The position numbers and the translations under genes are program-made. Below, piece by piece: positions 7,488 through 15,762 of a stretch of DNA of 64,000 nucleotides (position 1 is the first letter of the stretch; the number at the start of each line of letters is the position of its first letter). Origin of the DNA: UBA3824 sp017541145 (GTDB lineage: Bacteria > Bacteroidota > Bacteroidia > Bacteroidales > UBA3824); the NCBI GenBank assembly GCA_947168365.1, contig CAMVLO010000004.1, forward strand, positions 1 to 64,000, given 5' to 3'. The notes beneath the pieces are model-generated. The model saw only the letters and a program-made list of their open reading frames with translations. It was not told where the DNA came from and did no database searches.

Positions 7488-9755
7488 CTAACCTACCGGA
7501 TGCTCATCGTCAGAGTCCTCATTTTCAACTACTTCCTTCTTCACAAAAGCATCTTCTTGATGAACTTCGCCGGATGGTTCGCCATCAGGTTCCGATTCTG
7601 AAACAACTTCGGTTTCAAATGTATCTTTGGAAGAATTATCACCGTAAATTTTTATAACTTTCGGTTCTGAAGTATCTGATTCTGAGGTTAATGTAACGGT
7701 AGAAACAATATCCTCTTCTTCGTCATCAAGCGAGATATTTGCACCCATCGCCATATCAATATCATCGGAATCAATATCGTCAGGCTCAGCACTTTCCGAC
7801 GAAAAATCATCAGAATTGTCTGCTTCATCGTTTTCTATCAACTGATCTTTTTCTTCTACAGTTTCACCGTTCATATTAAAAATTGTGGCAGATTTTGGAG
7901 TTTCTTCTTCGGATTCTTCCAACTCGTCGTTGCCGTCTTGCTCGTCGGGATTGAAACCCGGAACTTCTTCATCATTAGATTCAGAACCAGTTGATTCTTC
8001 GACAGTTTCGGTTGTGGTAGTAGTTGTTTCAGTTGTTGTAGTTTCAGTAGTGGTTGTTGTAACAACTGTTGTTTCTTCTGTTGATTCTTCTGTTGATTCT
8101 TCTGTTTTTTCCGGCTCGGAATTTTCTACTGATTCTGTTTTCTGCTCCTCGGAATTATTGTCATAAAACTGAGTAAGCAATTCAGTATCAACATCATCAG
8201 GTTCTGCCTCCGGTTCATTTTCTGTTGGCTCTGTGACTTCTTTATCCGTAGTTTTTTGAAGTTCAGCAACTTGTGCATCAAAACTATCGTGACCATCGTC
8301 TACAACAACTGTTTCAATTGTTGTTGTAGTTGTTGTAACTGTCTCAGTTGCCGGATCTTCCACAACTTGTGTCACTGTTTTTACAACTTTTTCTACTTGT
8401 TCGTCGTCATCATCATAATTTTCGGTTTCAGTTTTAACTTCGGATACCTCTGCGGGTTCAACCTCTGTTTCTGACACTGTATCTTTTTCAGTTTCAACCT
8501 CAGGTTCTGACTCTGCATCTTTTTCAGTTTCAACCTCAGGTTCTGACTCGGAAACTTCCAAATTAGCTACACCATCTGTTTTTGATTCTTCAACTGACTC
8601 TGTTTCAGGCTTATCGTTAACAGTGGTAGTTTCGGTAATTGTAGAAAATGTATCTCCCTGTTCGTTCAAAACTACGGTTTTGGTTTCTGTAACAACGGTA
8701 GTATTTCCGTCTGTATGAGTTTCAACCGTTACAGTTTCGTTCTCGTTAACAGGTTCATTTTCATCAGCTTCGTTAACTTCTACAACCAATTTGTCAGCCT
8801 TTGAAAGTGCATCAGATTCCGGGTCTGAAATTACAGTTTCAGTTGTAACTGTCTCTTCTACAACAGTTTCTACAACTTTTGCCGGCTCAAGTTCAAATGT
8901 AATTCTCTGAACATAATCATCAGCGTACATCTCAAACTGACTTGCCAAGGTCCAAACACGATACCATACTCGTAATATGATAAATAATTGTTGTACCAAA
9001 AACAAAAGTATCAATCCAAATGTAGAAATTGTAGCGATTTTTTCAAATGTTATTTTATAAAGTACAATTGTAAGTATCGGCAATACCAACAGCAATGCAT
9101 AAAGGAAATATGTTTTGACAAAATTGTTGAAAACATATTTTGTAGCACGGCCAATCGCTTTGAAAACACGATGAGTTTCAGCCATTTCCATGTAAAATTT
9201 GGCATAATCTGAAATCATCAAAAGCAAAACAACGGCGCACAAAAATATAAACGCTGCTATTCCGTAAGCCCACATCAACGGACGCTCCGAAACTATTGTT
9301 CCAAAAAGTTTTATCAGAAAAGATGCAATCAAAAACAATACTCCGGCTGTAACTATCTGAGCGACAATCATCAAGATATCACATAACAAATATCTGAAGA
9401 AATTGACTCCCGCGCCTGAAAAAAATGTTGAAACTGTGTAATCTTCTTTGTTGAAGGTTCTTACGATACCTCCGACAAAAAATATCATTATCAACCAAAA
9501 TACTACAAAGGTAAAAACCGACTGATTCAAAATAGAATCAAGATTCCATGCGTGAAATGTTGTCAACTCGCTGAATGTTGTATAATCGATGTTTTTTGAA
9601 AGAGCACTGTGTCCTGCCGCACTACCAAACGAGAAGAAGAACGGAAGTGCCAACGACAATCCCAACAACAAACTTATCGCAAATATCAAAAATATCATTT
9701 TTGGTCTGCGCAACGAGTTTTTGCAACCTCTGCAATATGCTTTTATTATATTCAT
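7488..9755 (-). CDS. Polytopic membrane protein with long acidic Thr/Glu tail
   Basis: The 755-residue product divides at about residue 290. The first part has roughly six hydrophobic helices, including MIFLIFAISLLLGLSLALPF, FVVFWLIMIFFVGGIV and YFLYALLLVLPILTIVLY, and resembles unassigned integral membrane proteins of Bacteroidota. The second part, about 465 residues, is very acidic and nearly devoid of hydrophobic clusters. It has runs rich in Val/Thr/Glu, a threonine-rich stretch near the middle and a 12-residue tandem repeat (SEPEVETEKDAE). Such a tail is probably disordered and cytoplasmic. The gene starts 21 bases after the M1 peptidase gene ends, so the two are likely cotranscribed. 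I do not recognise a function. Confidence 0.8.
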   Translation of the reverse strand: MNIIKAYCRGCKNSLRRPKMIFLIFAISLLLGLSLALPFFFSFGSAAGHSALSKNIDYTTFSELTTFHAWNLDSILNQSVFTFVVFWLIMIFFVGGIVRTFNKEDYTVSTFFSGAGVNFFRYLLCDILMIVAQIVTAGVLFLIASFLIKLFGTIVSERPLMWAYGIAAFIFLCAVVLLLMISDYAKFYMEMAETHRVFKAIGRATKYVFNNFVKTYFLYALLLVLPILTIVLYKITFEKIATISTFGLILLFLVQQLFIILRVWYRVWTLASQFEMYADDYVQRITFELEPAKVVETVVEETVTTETVISDPESDALSKADKLVVEVNEADENEPVNENETVTVETHTDGNTTVVTETKTVVLNEQGDTFSTITETTTVNDKPETESVEESKTDGVANLEVSESEPEVETEKDAESEPEVETEKDTVSETEVEPAEVSEVKTETENYDDDDEQVEKVVKTVTQVVEDPATETVTTTTTTIETVVVDDGHDSFDAQVAELQKTTDKEVTEPTENEPEAEPDDVDTELLTQFYDNNSEEQKTESVENSEPEKTEESTEESTEETTVVTTTTTETTTTETTTTTTETVEESTGSESNDEEVPGFNPDEQDGNDELEESEEETPKSATIFNMNGETVEEKDQLIENDEADNSDDFSSESAEPDDIDSDDIDMAMGANISLDDEEEDIVSTVTLTSESDTSEPKVIKIYGDNSSKDTFETEVVSESEPDGEPSGEVHQEDAFVKKEVVENEDSDDEHPVG
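8481..8549. repeat. 36-base tandem repeat in the acidic tail
   Basis: Two copies of a 33-base identical unit begin at 8481 and 8517, giving a 36-base period that encodes 12 residues in frame. A partial third copy precedes it. Length changes here would keep the reading frame. Confidence 0.85.
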
Positions 9756-9776
9756 AATATTCTTAGTTGATTAATT

Positions 9777-11786
9777 TTATGCAAAAAATGCTATTGACAT
9801 GAAAATATTTTCGAGCCAAAACAAGAATTTTGACGCATATTTCCAAATCGGGTTAGATGAATTGTTTTCGTAACTTATCGAATTGTTTACCAAATCGATA
9901 TCACAAGCAATTTTGTTTTCCGGGTCGATTTGTGCCGAAACTATGCTGCTGTTTTTGGTAAACGAAAATTCTTTGCAACGACCTTTGCCGTCCCATTTTA
10001 CAAGTTCGGTTTCACCGTTTTTGAACTTTACTAATATTTCAACCGGCATTACCATTGTGCCCATGCGCTGAACGTAAACAAATGATTTTACGACAGTTGA
10101 ATCGTTTTCTTCACCCAAAATTTTCTCCAATCCGGAATCAAACCAACCTTTTTCGGAACAGAAAACCACGTCGTTAACAATTTTTGTTAACTTGTAATCA
10201 CAAACCTGGTCGGTCTTGAATGCACTATGGAAAAACCAATTGAGATTGTTTCCAAAAATCGGATCGTTGATTTCGGCTACTATTTGATTTATACAATTAA
10301 AGAAATCTTGACCGCAAGGATGTTTGAATTTCCATTTTTCATAATACATCTTCATTGCTCTGTTGAATTTTTCTTCACCGAGCAAACCTCTTATCGTAGC
10401 GAGCATTGTGGCAGTTTTTTGGTAAACCAACATCCCATAAGTGTGAGTCGGATATTTCCAAGAAAAATTGTCAATACATGCAATCGCCGGATTGTAACTT
10501 TGAGTATATTCCAAACGTGTTGATTCAAAGCTATTTACCTTGAAACCCATCAAATTGAAAAGCGATCCGTCAGAGTAATACGAATCCATAATCTGAGTTT
10601 CATAAAATTGTGTAAAACCTTCGTCAAGCCAAGCTTCTTCTGCCTCGTTGCTTGCCACGGTTGCCATAAAATAATTGTGTACAAACTCGTGAACCGTAAC
10701 ACTTTCCAAATCTTTGCACCCCAAACCTAAAATCTGGTCGGAAACATTTACCGTAATAAACATCGGATATTCCATGCCGGAAGCTCCCAACGCATAAAAA
10801 GGAACGTCAACTACAGTGATTTGAGAATACGGATATTCACCGACATTTTTGTACATATATTCCATTGCATGTTTCAAGGATTCGATATAACGGTCTGATT
10901 TTCCGGAATGTTCAGGCAAATACAGAAGTTTAATTGCCTTGGTCTGACCGCCGACTTCGTAAGAATCTTTGTAAGTTTTGAACCTCGGAGAAGCTGTCCA
11001 CGCAAAATCCAAAACATCTTCGGCATGAAATTTCACGGTTTTGCGACCGCCGTCAACAGCGTTATAAGTTTCTACACCGGTAGCTCCCACAACATATTTA
11101 TCGGGCAATGTAATCGAAACGTCATAAGTTCCGAAATCAGCGTAAAACTCTGAGTTATAATGAAATTCGTGACAATTCCAACCTGATTTTTTACGATTTC
11201 GCATTCCTGCCGGCTCGTAAACAGCAATTTTTGGAAACCACTGTCCGACAAGGTAAAAATCACCGCGTTCGTAACCTGTTCGCGAAATAATTTTCGGCAA
11301 TTTGGAAAGAAATGAGATATTAAGTTTGATAACTCCGCCGGGATACAAAGGACGAGGCAATTTTACCGACATCACAGTCTGGTCTTTCCTGTTGCCGGTA
11401 TCGGGTGATACATATTTTAAATCTTGCGTAAGTGGCTCACCGTCAAGTGTTACCATACGCAAAATATCGATATAACCCCACTCTGAAGAATCAAGATTGT
11501 TGCTAAGATTCCAACCGCATTCCCGCTCGCTTTCTTTGAAAAATGTACTTTCTGAATTTTTGAACGCATTTAAATAAGTATGAAACATCAACTCAGAAAT
11601 TGTATCATTAGAAGTATTAATCCAAGTTAAGATTTCGTTACCCGTAATCATTTTAGCATCCGTGTTGAGTTCGGCATCAATTTTATACGACGCCACCTGC
11701 GCGGTTTTGTTAACTAAAAATGACTCTTGCGCCATCAAAACCAGCGAAAACGTTGATAATATTACAGATATTATGATTTTTCTCAT
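9777..11786 (-). CDS. Secreted M1 family zinc metallopeptidase
   Basis: The 669-residue product has a signal peptide (cleavage near LMAQ), a beta-rich M1 N-domain and the zinc site HEFVHN at residues 366-371. The third ligand, a glutamate, is at 389 in WLDEGFTQFYE, giving the exact HExxH-x18-E spacing of the gluzincin M1 family. The substrate-binding GxMEN region reads GASGMEYP near residue 332, which departs from the classical aminopeptidase GAMEN. The C-terminus is unusual in ending with a hydrophobic segment (WKYASKFLFWLENIFMSIAF), which could anchor it to a membrane. It probably trims peptides in the periplasm. The gene sits between the peptidase-propeller-barrel gene and the acidic-tail membrane protein, all on the minus strand. 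Confidence 0.88.
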   Translation of the reverse strand: MRKIIISVILSTFSLVLMAQESFLVNKTAQVASYKIDAELNTDAKMITGNEILTWINTSNDTISELMFHTYLNAFKNSESTFFKESERECGWNLSNNLDSSEWGYIDILRMVTLDGEPLTQDLKYVSPDTGNRKDQTVMSVKLPRPLYPGGVIKLNISFLSKLPKIISRTGYERGDFYLVGQWFPKIAVYEPAGMRNRKKSGWNCHEFHYNSEFYADFGTYDVSITLPDKYVVGATGVETYNAVDGGRKTVKFHAEDVLDFAWTASPRFKTYKDSYEVGGQTKAIKLLYLPEHSGKSDRYIESLKHAMEYMYKNVGEYPYSQITVVDVPFYALGASGMEYPMFITVNVSDQILGLGCKDLESVTVHEFVHNYFMATVASNEAEEAWLDEGFTQFYETQIMDSYYSDGSLFNLMGFKVNSFESTRLEYTQSYNPAIACIDNFSWKYPTHTYGMLVYQKTATMLATIRGLLGEEKFNRAMKMYYEKWKFKHPCGQDFFNCINQIVAEINDPIFGNNLNWFFHSAFKTDQVCDYKLTKIVNDVVFCSEKGWFDSGLEKILGEENDSTVVKSFVYVQRMGTMVMPVEILVKFKNGETELVKWDGKGRCKEFSFTKNSSIVSAQIDPENKIACDIDLVNNSISYENNSSNPIWKYASKFLFWLENIFMSIAFFA

Positions 11787-11924
11787 ATCTTTAAAATTGT
11801 CTATATTCTTAATTTCATAAAATAATTGTTTATACTATACAAAAATCGTACAATTCCAATTACTTTTTTAAACATTTATTCAAAAAGTAAAAATAATACG
11901 TTTTGACGATAATTCCAAAAATTT

Positions 11925-14768
11925 TTAAATCTCATAACTCAAGACAAATCCATATTGCAAATAATTTAAGCCATTTTTGCGCAAACCTTTTGCAATTGAA
12001 ATGCCGGTAGTTATATTATTTGTCAACCTCAAAATATTGAAATCAACCAAAAAATTAAATCCTGCCGAAGCATATTTATAACGAGATTTAAACAACTCTG
12101 CATCAGCTACATCACCAAACAAAGTTGCTCTAAAACGCTTGATCCAAACCACCGACGGAATACCCATATCGGGATATCCGAGCGGAAAGGAATAATCAAA
12201 ACTTAATTTTTTCATTTTTTGTACTCGCATCGATTCGTAACCGCGAACATCTGTAGAAGTAGTTGTGTACAAGTAAATTACATATTCGTTTTGATTTTGC
12301 GCCTGCAAAACGTAATTGCCTTTTACTGAGAAATAATTTTGGCGGAAAAATCCCGGCAACGTTACCGAAGCACCAAGATTAAGTAACTCTGCCTCAAGAT
12401 TATGATTCAAATTTTTGCGATAACTTGCCGAAACCGCAAACGCCAACGGACTCATAAAATCACGATATGCCGATTTTCTGCTCCACGAATACGAAACCGA
12501 ACCGCTCAACGCCGGAAAATTTCCGTTAGGCAAATCTTGATAACTTTGAACTCCTTTTAACTTCTCTGAAAGACTATACTGCAAAAATCCTGCTGAAATT
12601 GTCAAATTTTGAGAAAAATTGTATCTCGAAAAATTAAATGGTACATAAATCTGTGCATGATAGATATTTTCATTCCATTTTATTTTTTGAGGTGAAACAA
12701 AAAATCCGTTTTTCACCAAATATGTATCAGATTGTTCTCCAAGCGAGGCTGTAAATGAAATTTTCGGATAAAAACCTGAATATAAGACATTTAAATCCGT
12801 TCTGAAAATTTCTTTCTCGGAATAATAAGTTTCCGTGCCTTGTATCGACAAAGTTTGCAAAGTGTTCAGCGAACTTACTGTTGCCGAAACATAACCCGCA
12901 CCTGCATTCGGCGACCAACCGTAAATTCTCACCGGATCACTAAAATTGCTGTAACGTTTTGATTTCAACTTAGTTGTGTCCGGAATTTTTGACGCAATAA
13001 AATCCAACGAACCCGCCGGCTCGTATTCCAACATCGATGCAAACAAATTTGTTCGTTTAGATTGCTGAATTTCAATCGGTTGAATATCTTTTATGATTGC
13101 AACATCATTTCCCAACGATGAAAAATCACCAAAAGTCAAAATCTTGCTGTCAGGAGATACACTCGGATACGAAGTTCCAAATTTTGAATTTGTTAACTGT
13201 TTAATTTCCAACGAATTGATGTCAACAGAAAAAATATTGTCGATGCCGGATTGGTCGCTAACATACAAAATTTCGTTTCCGCGGTTTGTCAACTGAAAAA
13301 TATTATCAGATACGGGTTGTATCAAGGTTTTAACTTTTTGTAGATTAGCAGTTTCCACCATACACACGGAATTTTTGTTCTGATAATTTGACACGAAAGC
13401 AAATCCGGAATTTCCAACAGAAGTCAACGACCTGAAAAATTCGTTTCTACGACCGTTAAAAGTCGCCATTTTAATTGCTGTAAAACGATTATCACTGTAG
13501 CGTTGTAATTTGAGAATCACGATATTACATCTTCTATCTTCCGTAAATTCCACCACAGCCAAAGTATTGCCGTCACGAGAAATTGCCGGCGAAAAATATT
13601 TTTGTTTATTGGTGACTAAATATCGTTTTCCTGTACTAATATCGTAAACGGCAATATCGGAATAGTTGCGCATATTCCACCGAATATCAGGCACTTCGGA
13701 AGCATAAACAATGATTTTACCGTCAGTATCAAACGAAGATGCATCTGTATAATCCAACTTTTTTTCATTACCGTTGAAATCCAATGTTACAAATTGCGAT
13801 GCTTTTGTCAACGAATTTTTGATACAAATTAATAAAGTGTCATTAATAAACCGCGGACAAAGATAATTTGTGTAATATCGTTTTTTGGTTTTGTTAACTT
13901 TTTGATAGTCAACAGCATGAATTGAATTTATACGGTCGGTATAAAAATTTTTCAAATCAGAATATGTTTCTCTGTAATGTTGACCTAAATGCCTGTCAGT
14001 AAAATGATTAAAAGCAGTTCCAAAAGCGAAAGGCCAAAATGAATACCAACTGCTACGGCGAATTGTATTAGTAAAAATGTCAGCACCGTATTTATTTCTC
14101 GCACTCGTAACCAACATATAACCAAGCGGATACTGATTCGGTAAATAATCACGGTAAGATCTCAAAAGGCTTTTGTCGTAAGAATACATCTTTTTGCCGG
14201 AACACAATGTTGCAGCAATAAGTTTTTCAAAATTTGCCGCCCGACCTCTGCCCTGACTTGACAAAACAGTTTCGGCATAAACTGCGTCGCCTTCGTAAAA
14301 CCAAGTTGGAATTGAATACGCCATTCCGCCTTGACCCGGAGCTCCGAAAATACATGACGCTAGTTTCGTAAATCCGTGATTGATAGTTTTATACTGAATT
14401 ATATGGCGATATTCGTGGATTGCCAACGACTGAAACCATTCTGTAGAACCCAAAGAGCAATCGTCCATCGGCTTGGAATACCATTCCATTCTGTACGGAA
14501 ACAGTGATGCGTAACCGTTGGAAGTAACTGTAGATGTGGACATCAGCAACGGCACTTGCCGCGGTTTTGAATTTAATGTTGCCGTATCGCAATAGAAAAC
14601 CTGTTGCGAGGATTCTGCGATTCTATAAGCATCGTATGCCAACCATTCAGGATAAATAATCTTGAATTGCGGCGTTTTCAAGACCTTCCAATCTGTAGAG
14701 AAAGGATTCTGAGCCACAACGTATTGCGACACAATAATCCCTATTATGAGATTCAAAAATTTACGCAT
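11925..14768 (-). CDS. Putative metallopeptidase, beta-propeller and outer-membrane barrel fusion
   Basis: The longest frame opens at a TTG (14777), but ATG at 14766-14768 directly precedes a signal peptide (MRKFLNLIIGIIVSQYVVAQ), so I use that start and 947 residues. Residues 118-122 read HEYRH, a HExxH zinc motif, followed by PTWFYEGDAVYAE, which fits the downstream glutamate of gluzincins. About 300-580 contains repeated PD40/TolB-like blades (SPAISRDGNTLAVVEF, SYPSVSPDSKILTFGDF). From about 600 the sequence alternates aromatic and polar residues up to the final FVLSYEI, as in a surface-antigen beta barrel. Together this suggests a periplasmic protease and propeller tethered to an outer-membrane barrel. 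The parts are individually recognisable; the whole is inference. It may be cotranscribed with the M1 peptidase gene 138 bases downstream. Confidence 0.78.
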   Translation of the reverse strand: MRKFLNLIIGIIVSQYVVAQNPFSTDWKVLKTPQFKIIYPEWLAYDAYRIAESSQQVFYCDTATLNSKPRQVPLLMSTSTVTSNGYASLFPYRMEWYSKPMDDCSLGSTEWFQSLAIHEYRHIIQYKTINHGFTKLASCIFGAPGQGGMAYSIPTWFYEGDAVYAETVLSSQGRGRAANFEKLIAATLCSGKKMYSYDKSLLRSYRDYLPNQYPLGYMLVTSARNKYGADIFTNTIRRSSWYSFWPFAFGTAFNHFTDRHLGQHYRETYSDLKNFYTDRINSIHAVDYQKVNKTKKRYYTNYLCPRFINDTLLICIKNSLTKASQFVTLDFNGNEKKLDYTDASSFDTDGKIIVYASEVPDIRWNMRNYSDIAVYDISTGKRYLVTNKQKYFSPAISRDGNTLAVVEFTEDRRCNIVILKLQRYSDNRFTAIKMATFNGRRNEFFRSLTSVGNSGFAFVSNYQNKNSVCMVETANLQKVKTLIQPVSDNIFQLTNRGNEILYVSDQSGIDNIFSVDINSLEIKQLTNSKFGTSYPSVSPDSKILTFGDFSSLGNDVAIIKDIQPIEIQQSKRTNLFASMLEYEPAGSLDFIASKIPDTTKLKSKRYSNFSDPVRIYGWSPNAGAGYVSATVSSLNTLQTLSIQGTETYYSEKEIFRTDLNVLYSGFYPKISFTASLGEQSDTYLVKNGFFVSPQKIKWNENIYHAQIYVPFNFSRYNFSQNLTISAGFLQYSLSEKLKGVQSYQDLPNGNFPALSGSVSYSWSRKSAYRDFMSPLAFAVSASYRKNLNHNLEAELLNLGASVTLPGFFRQNYFSVKGNYVLQAQNQNEYVIYLYTTTSTDVRGYESMRVQKMKKLSFDYSFPLGYPDMGIPSVVWIKRFRATLFGDVADAELFKSRYKYASAGFNFLVDFNILRLTNNITTGISIAKGLRKNGLNYLQYGFVLSYEI

Positions 14769-14839
14769 AGATGTCAAAAAAAAATAATAATAAATAAAAA
14801 AGTCAACCGCCGAAAAAACAACGGAATACTTACAGCAAA

Positions 14840-15514
14840 TTATTCTTCAATAAGATGGTTGTCTTGTATAAACAAAGTTCTGTGTTTCAGATTCTTGAAA
14901 GCGTTTTCATCGTGAGTAGCCACAATTACGGCCGCGCCTTCTTCAGCCAACGAAGCCAACAAACCCGCAATATGAGCAGCCGAAGCTTCGTCAAGATTTC
15001 CGGTAGGTTCGTCGGCAATTACAAGTCCGGGGTTGCAAACAATAGCTCTCGCCACCGCAACACTCTGACGCTCACCGCCCGAAAGCATGTGCGGAAACGT
15101 ACCTGCCTTGCCCGGAATTCCTACTTTTTCCAAAATCTGTTGAATATATTCTTGTTTATCAACAGGAGTTTTGAAATCGAGCGAACTAATTACAAAATCG
15201 AGATTACCTTCTACAGTTTTGTTGTTGAAAAGTTGATAATCTTGAAAAACAATACCCATCTGACGCCTAAGTTTCGGCACTTTACGTTGCGGAATACCTT
15301 TGAGATCAAATCCCAAAACTTGCGCATCACCCGATTTAACAGGAAGATCGGCATAAAAAGTTTTGAACAACGTAGATTTTCCCGAACCGATTGGACCTTC
15401 GATAGTTACCAATTCGCCGGAAGAAACTGTAAGGCATACGTCAGACAAAATAATTTTGCCTGAACGTTCGATGTTCACATTAGAATAATTTACTATGTTT
15501 TTTTGCTGTCCCAT
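14840..15514 (-). CDS. ftsE: FtsE-like ABC transporter ATPase
   Basis: The start is ATG at 15512-15514; a longer frame from a TTG at 15565 would lie inside the promoter. The 224-residue length equals that of FtsE. Visible motifs are Walker A (GPIGSGKST), the Q-loop (VFQDYQLF), the signature LSGGERQSVAVARA and the Walker B/D-loop VIADEPTGNLD, followed by the switch histidine in ATHDE. FtsE pairs with the membrane protein FtsX to activate peptidoglycan hydrolases during division. FtsX is not adjacent, which is common in this phylum. LolD-type ATPases are the alternative, but the Q-loop region and size fit FtsE better. The gene is divergent from gyrB. Confidence 0.82.
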   Translation of the reverse strand: MGQQKNIVNYSNVNIERSGKIILSDVCLTVSSGELVTIEGPIGSGKSTLFKTFYADLPVKSGDAQVLGFDLKGIPQRKVPKLRRQMGIVFQDYQLFNNKTVEGNLDFVISSLDFKTPVDKQEYIQQILEKVGIPGKAGTFPHMLSGGERQSVAVARAIVCNPGLVIADEPTGNLDEASAAHIAGLLASLAEEGAAVIVATHDENAFKNLKHRTLFIQDNHLIEE

Positions 15515-15533
15515 GCTTGAATTTTTGAATGTG

Positions 15534-15566
15534 CAAAAGTAAGAAAAGGATTTATTATTTTCCAAA
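15534..15566 (-). promoter_or_regulatory. Promoter of ftsE
   Basis: Read on the minus strand, TTTG (15563-15566) is separated by 21 bases from TACTTTTG (15534-15541), an exact match to the Bacteroidota consensus. Transcription would begin near 15527, 13 bases before the ATG at 15514, which rules out the upstream TTG start. Confidence 0.8.
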
Positions 15567-15631
15567 AAAATTTATCAAAACATCGAAATTTTTCATTTAA
15601 TAAAAATTTTCAGATTTTTTTTTCTAAAAAG

Positions 15632-15662
15632 TTTGATTTAAACAATAAAAATTGTACTTTTG
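15632..15662 (+). promoter_or_regulatory. Promoter of gyrB
   Basis: TTTG at 15632-15635, 19 bases, then TACTTTTG at 15655-15662: a full consensus match. It implies a leader of about 95 bases before gyrB. Confidence 0.82.
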
Positions 15663-15668
15663 TAGCAT

Positions 15669-15731
15669 AAGCGCACAAAGGGTTTCGATTTTGAAACAAT
15701 CCTAAAAATCAACGAGATATTTTATGCGCTT
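15669..15731 (+). promoter_or_regulatory. Structured leader of gyrB
   Basis: aagcgca (15669-15675) can pair with tgcgctt (15725-15731), closing a domain that contains a second hairpin, gtttc (15682-15686) with gaaac (15693-15697). It lies wholly within the predicted leader. No known riboswitch class is recognised. Confidence 0.4.
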
Positions 15732-15762
15732 GCACAATTAAAATAAAAAGATTTAATTTTAA

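Noticed and set aside
7885..8474. Antisense frames across the acidic-tail gene, rich in Val/Ser or Cys/Asn
   Set aside because: They mirror the repetitive Glu/Thr/Val codons of the real gene and have no independent start context.
14769..14777. TTG start for the peptidase-propeller-barrel gene
   Set aside because: The ATG at 14768 directly precedes the signal peptide; the TTG adds three residues with no ribosome-binding context.
15515..15565. TTG start for ftsE
   Set aside because: It lies inside an exact-consensus promoter and adds residues not present in FtsE.
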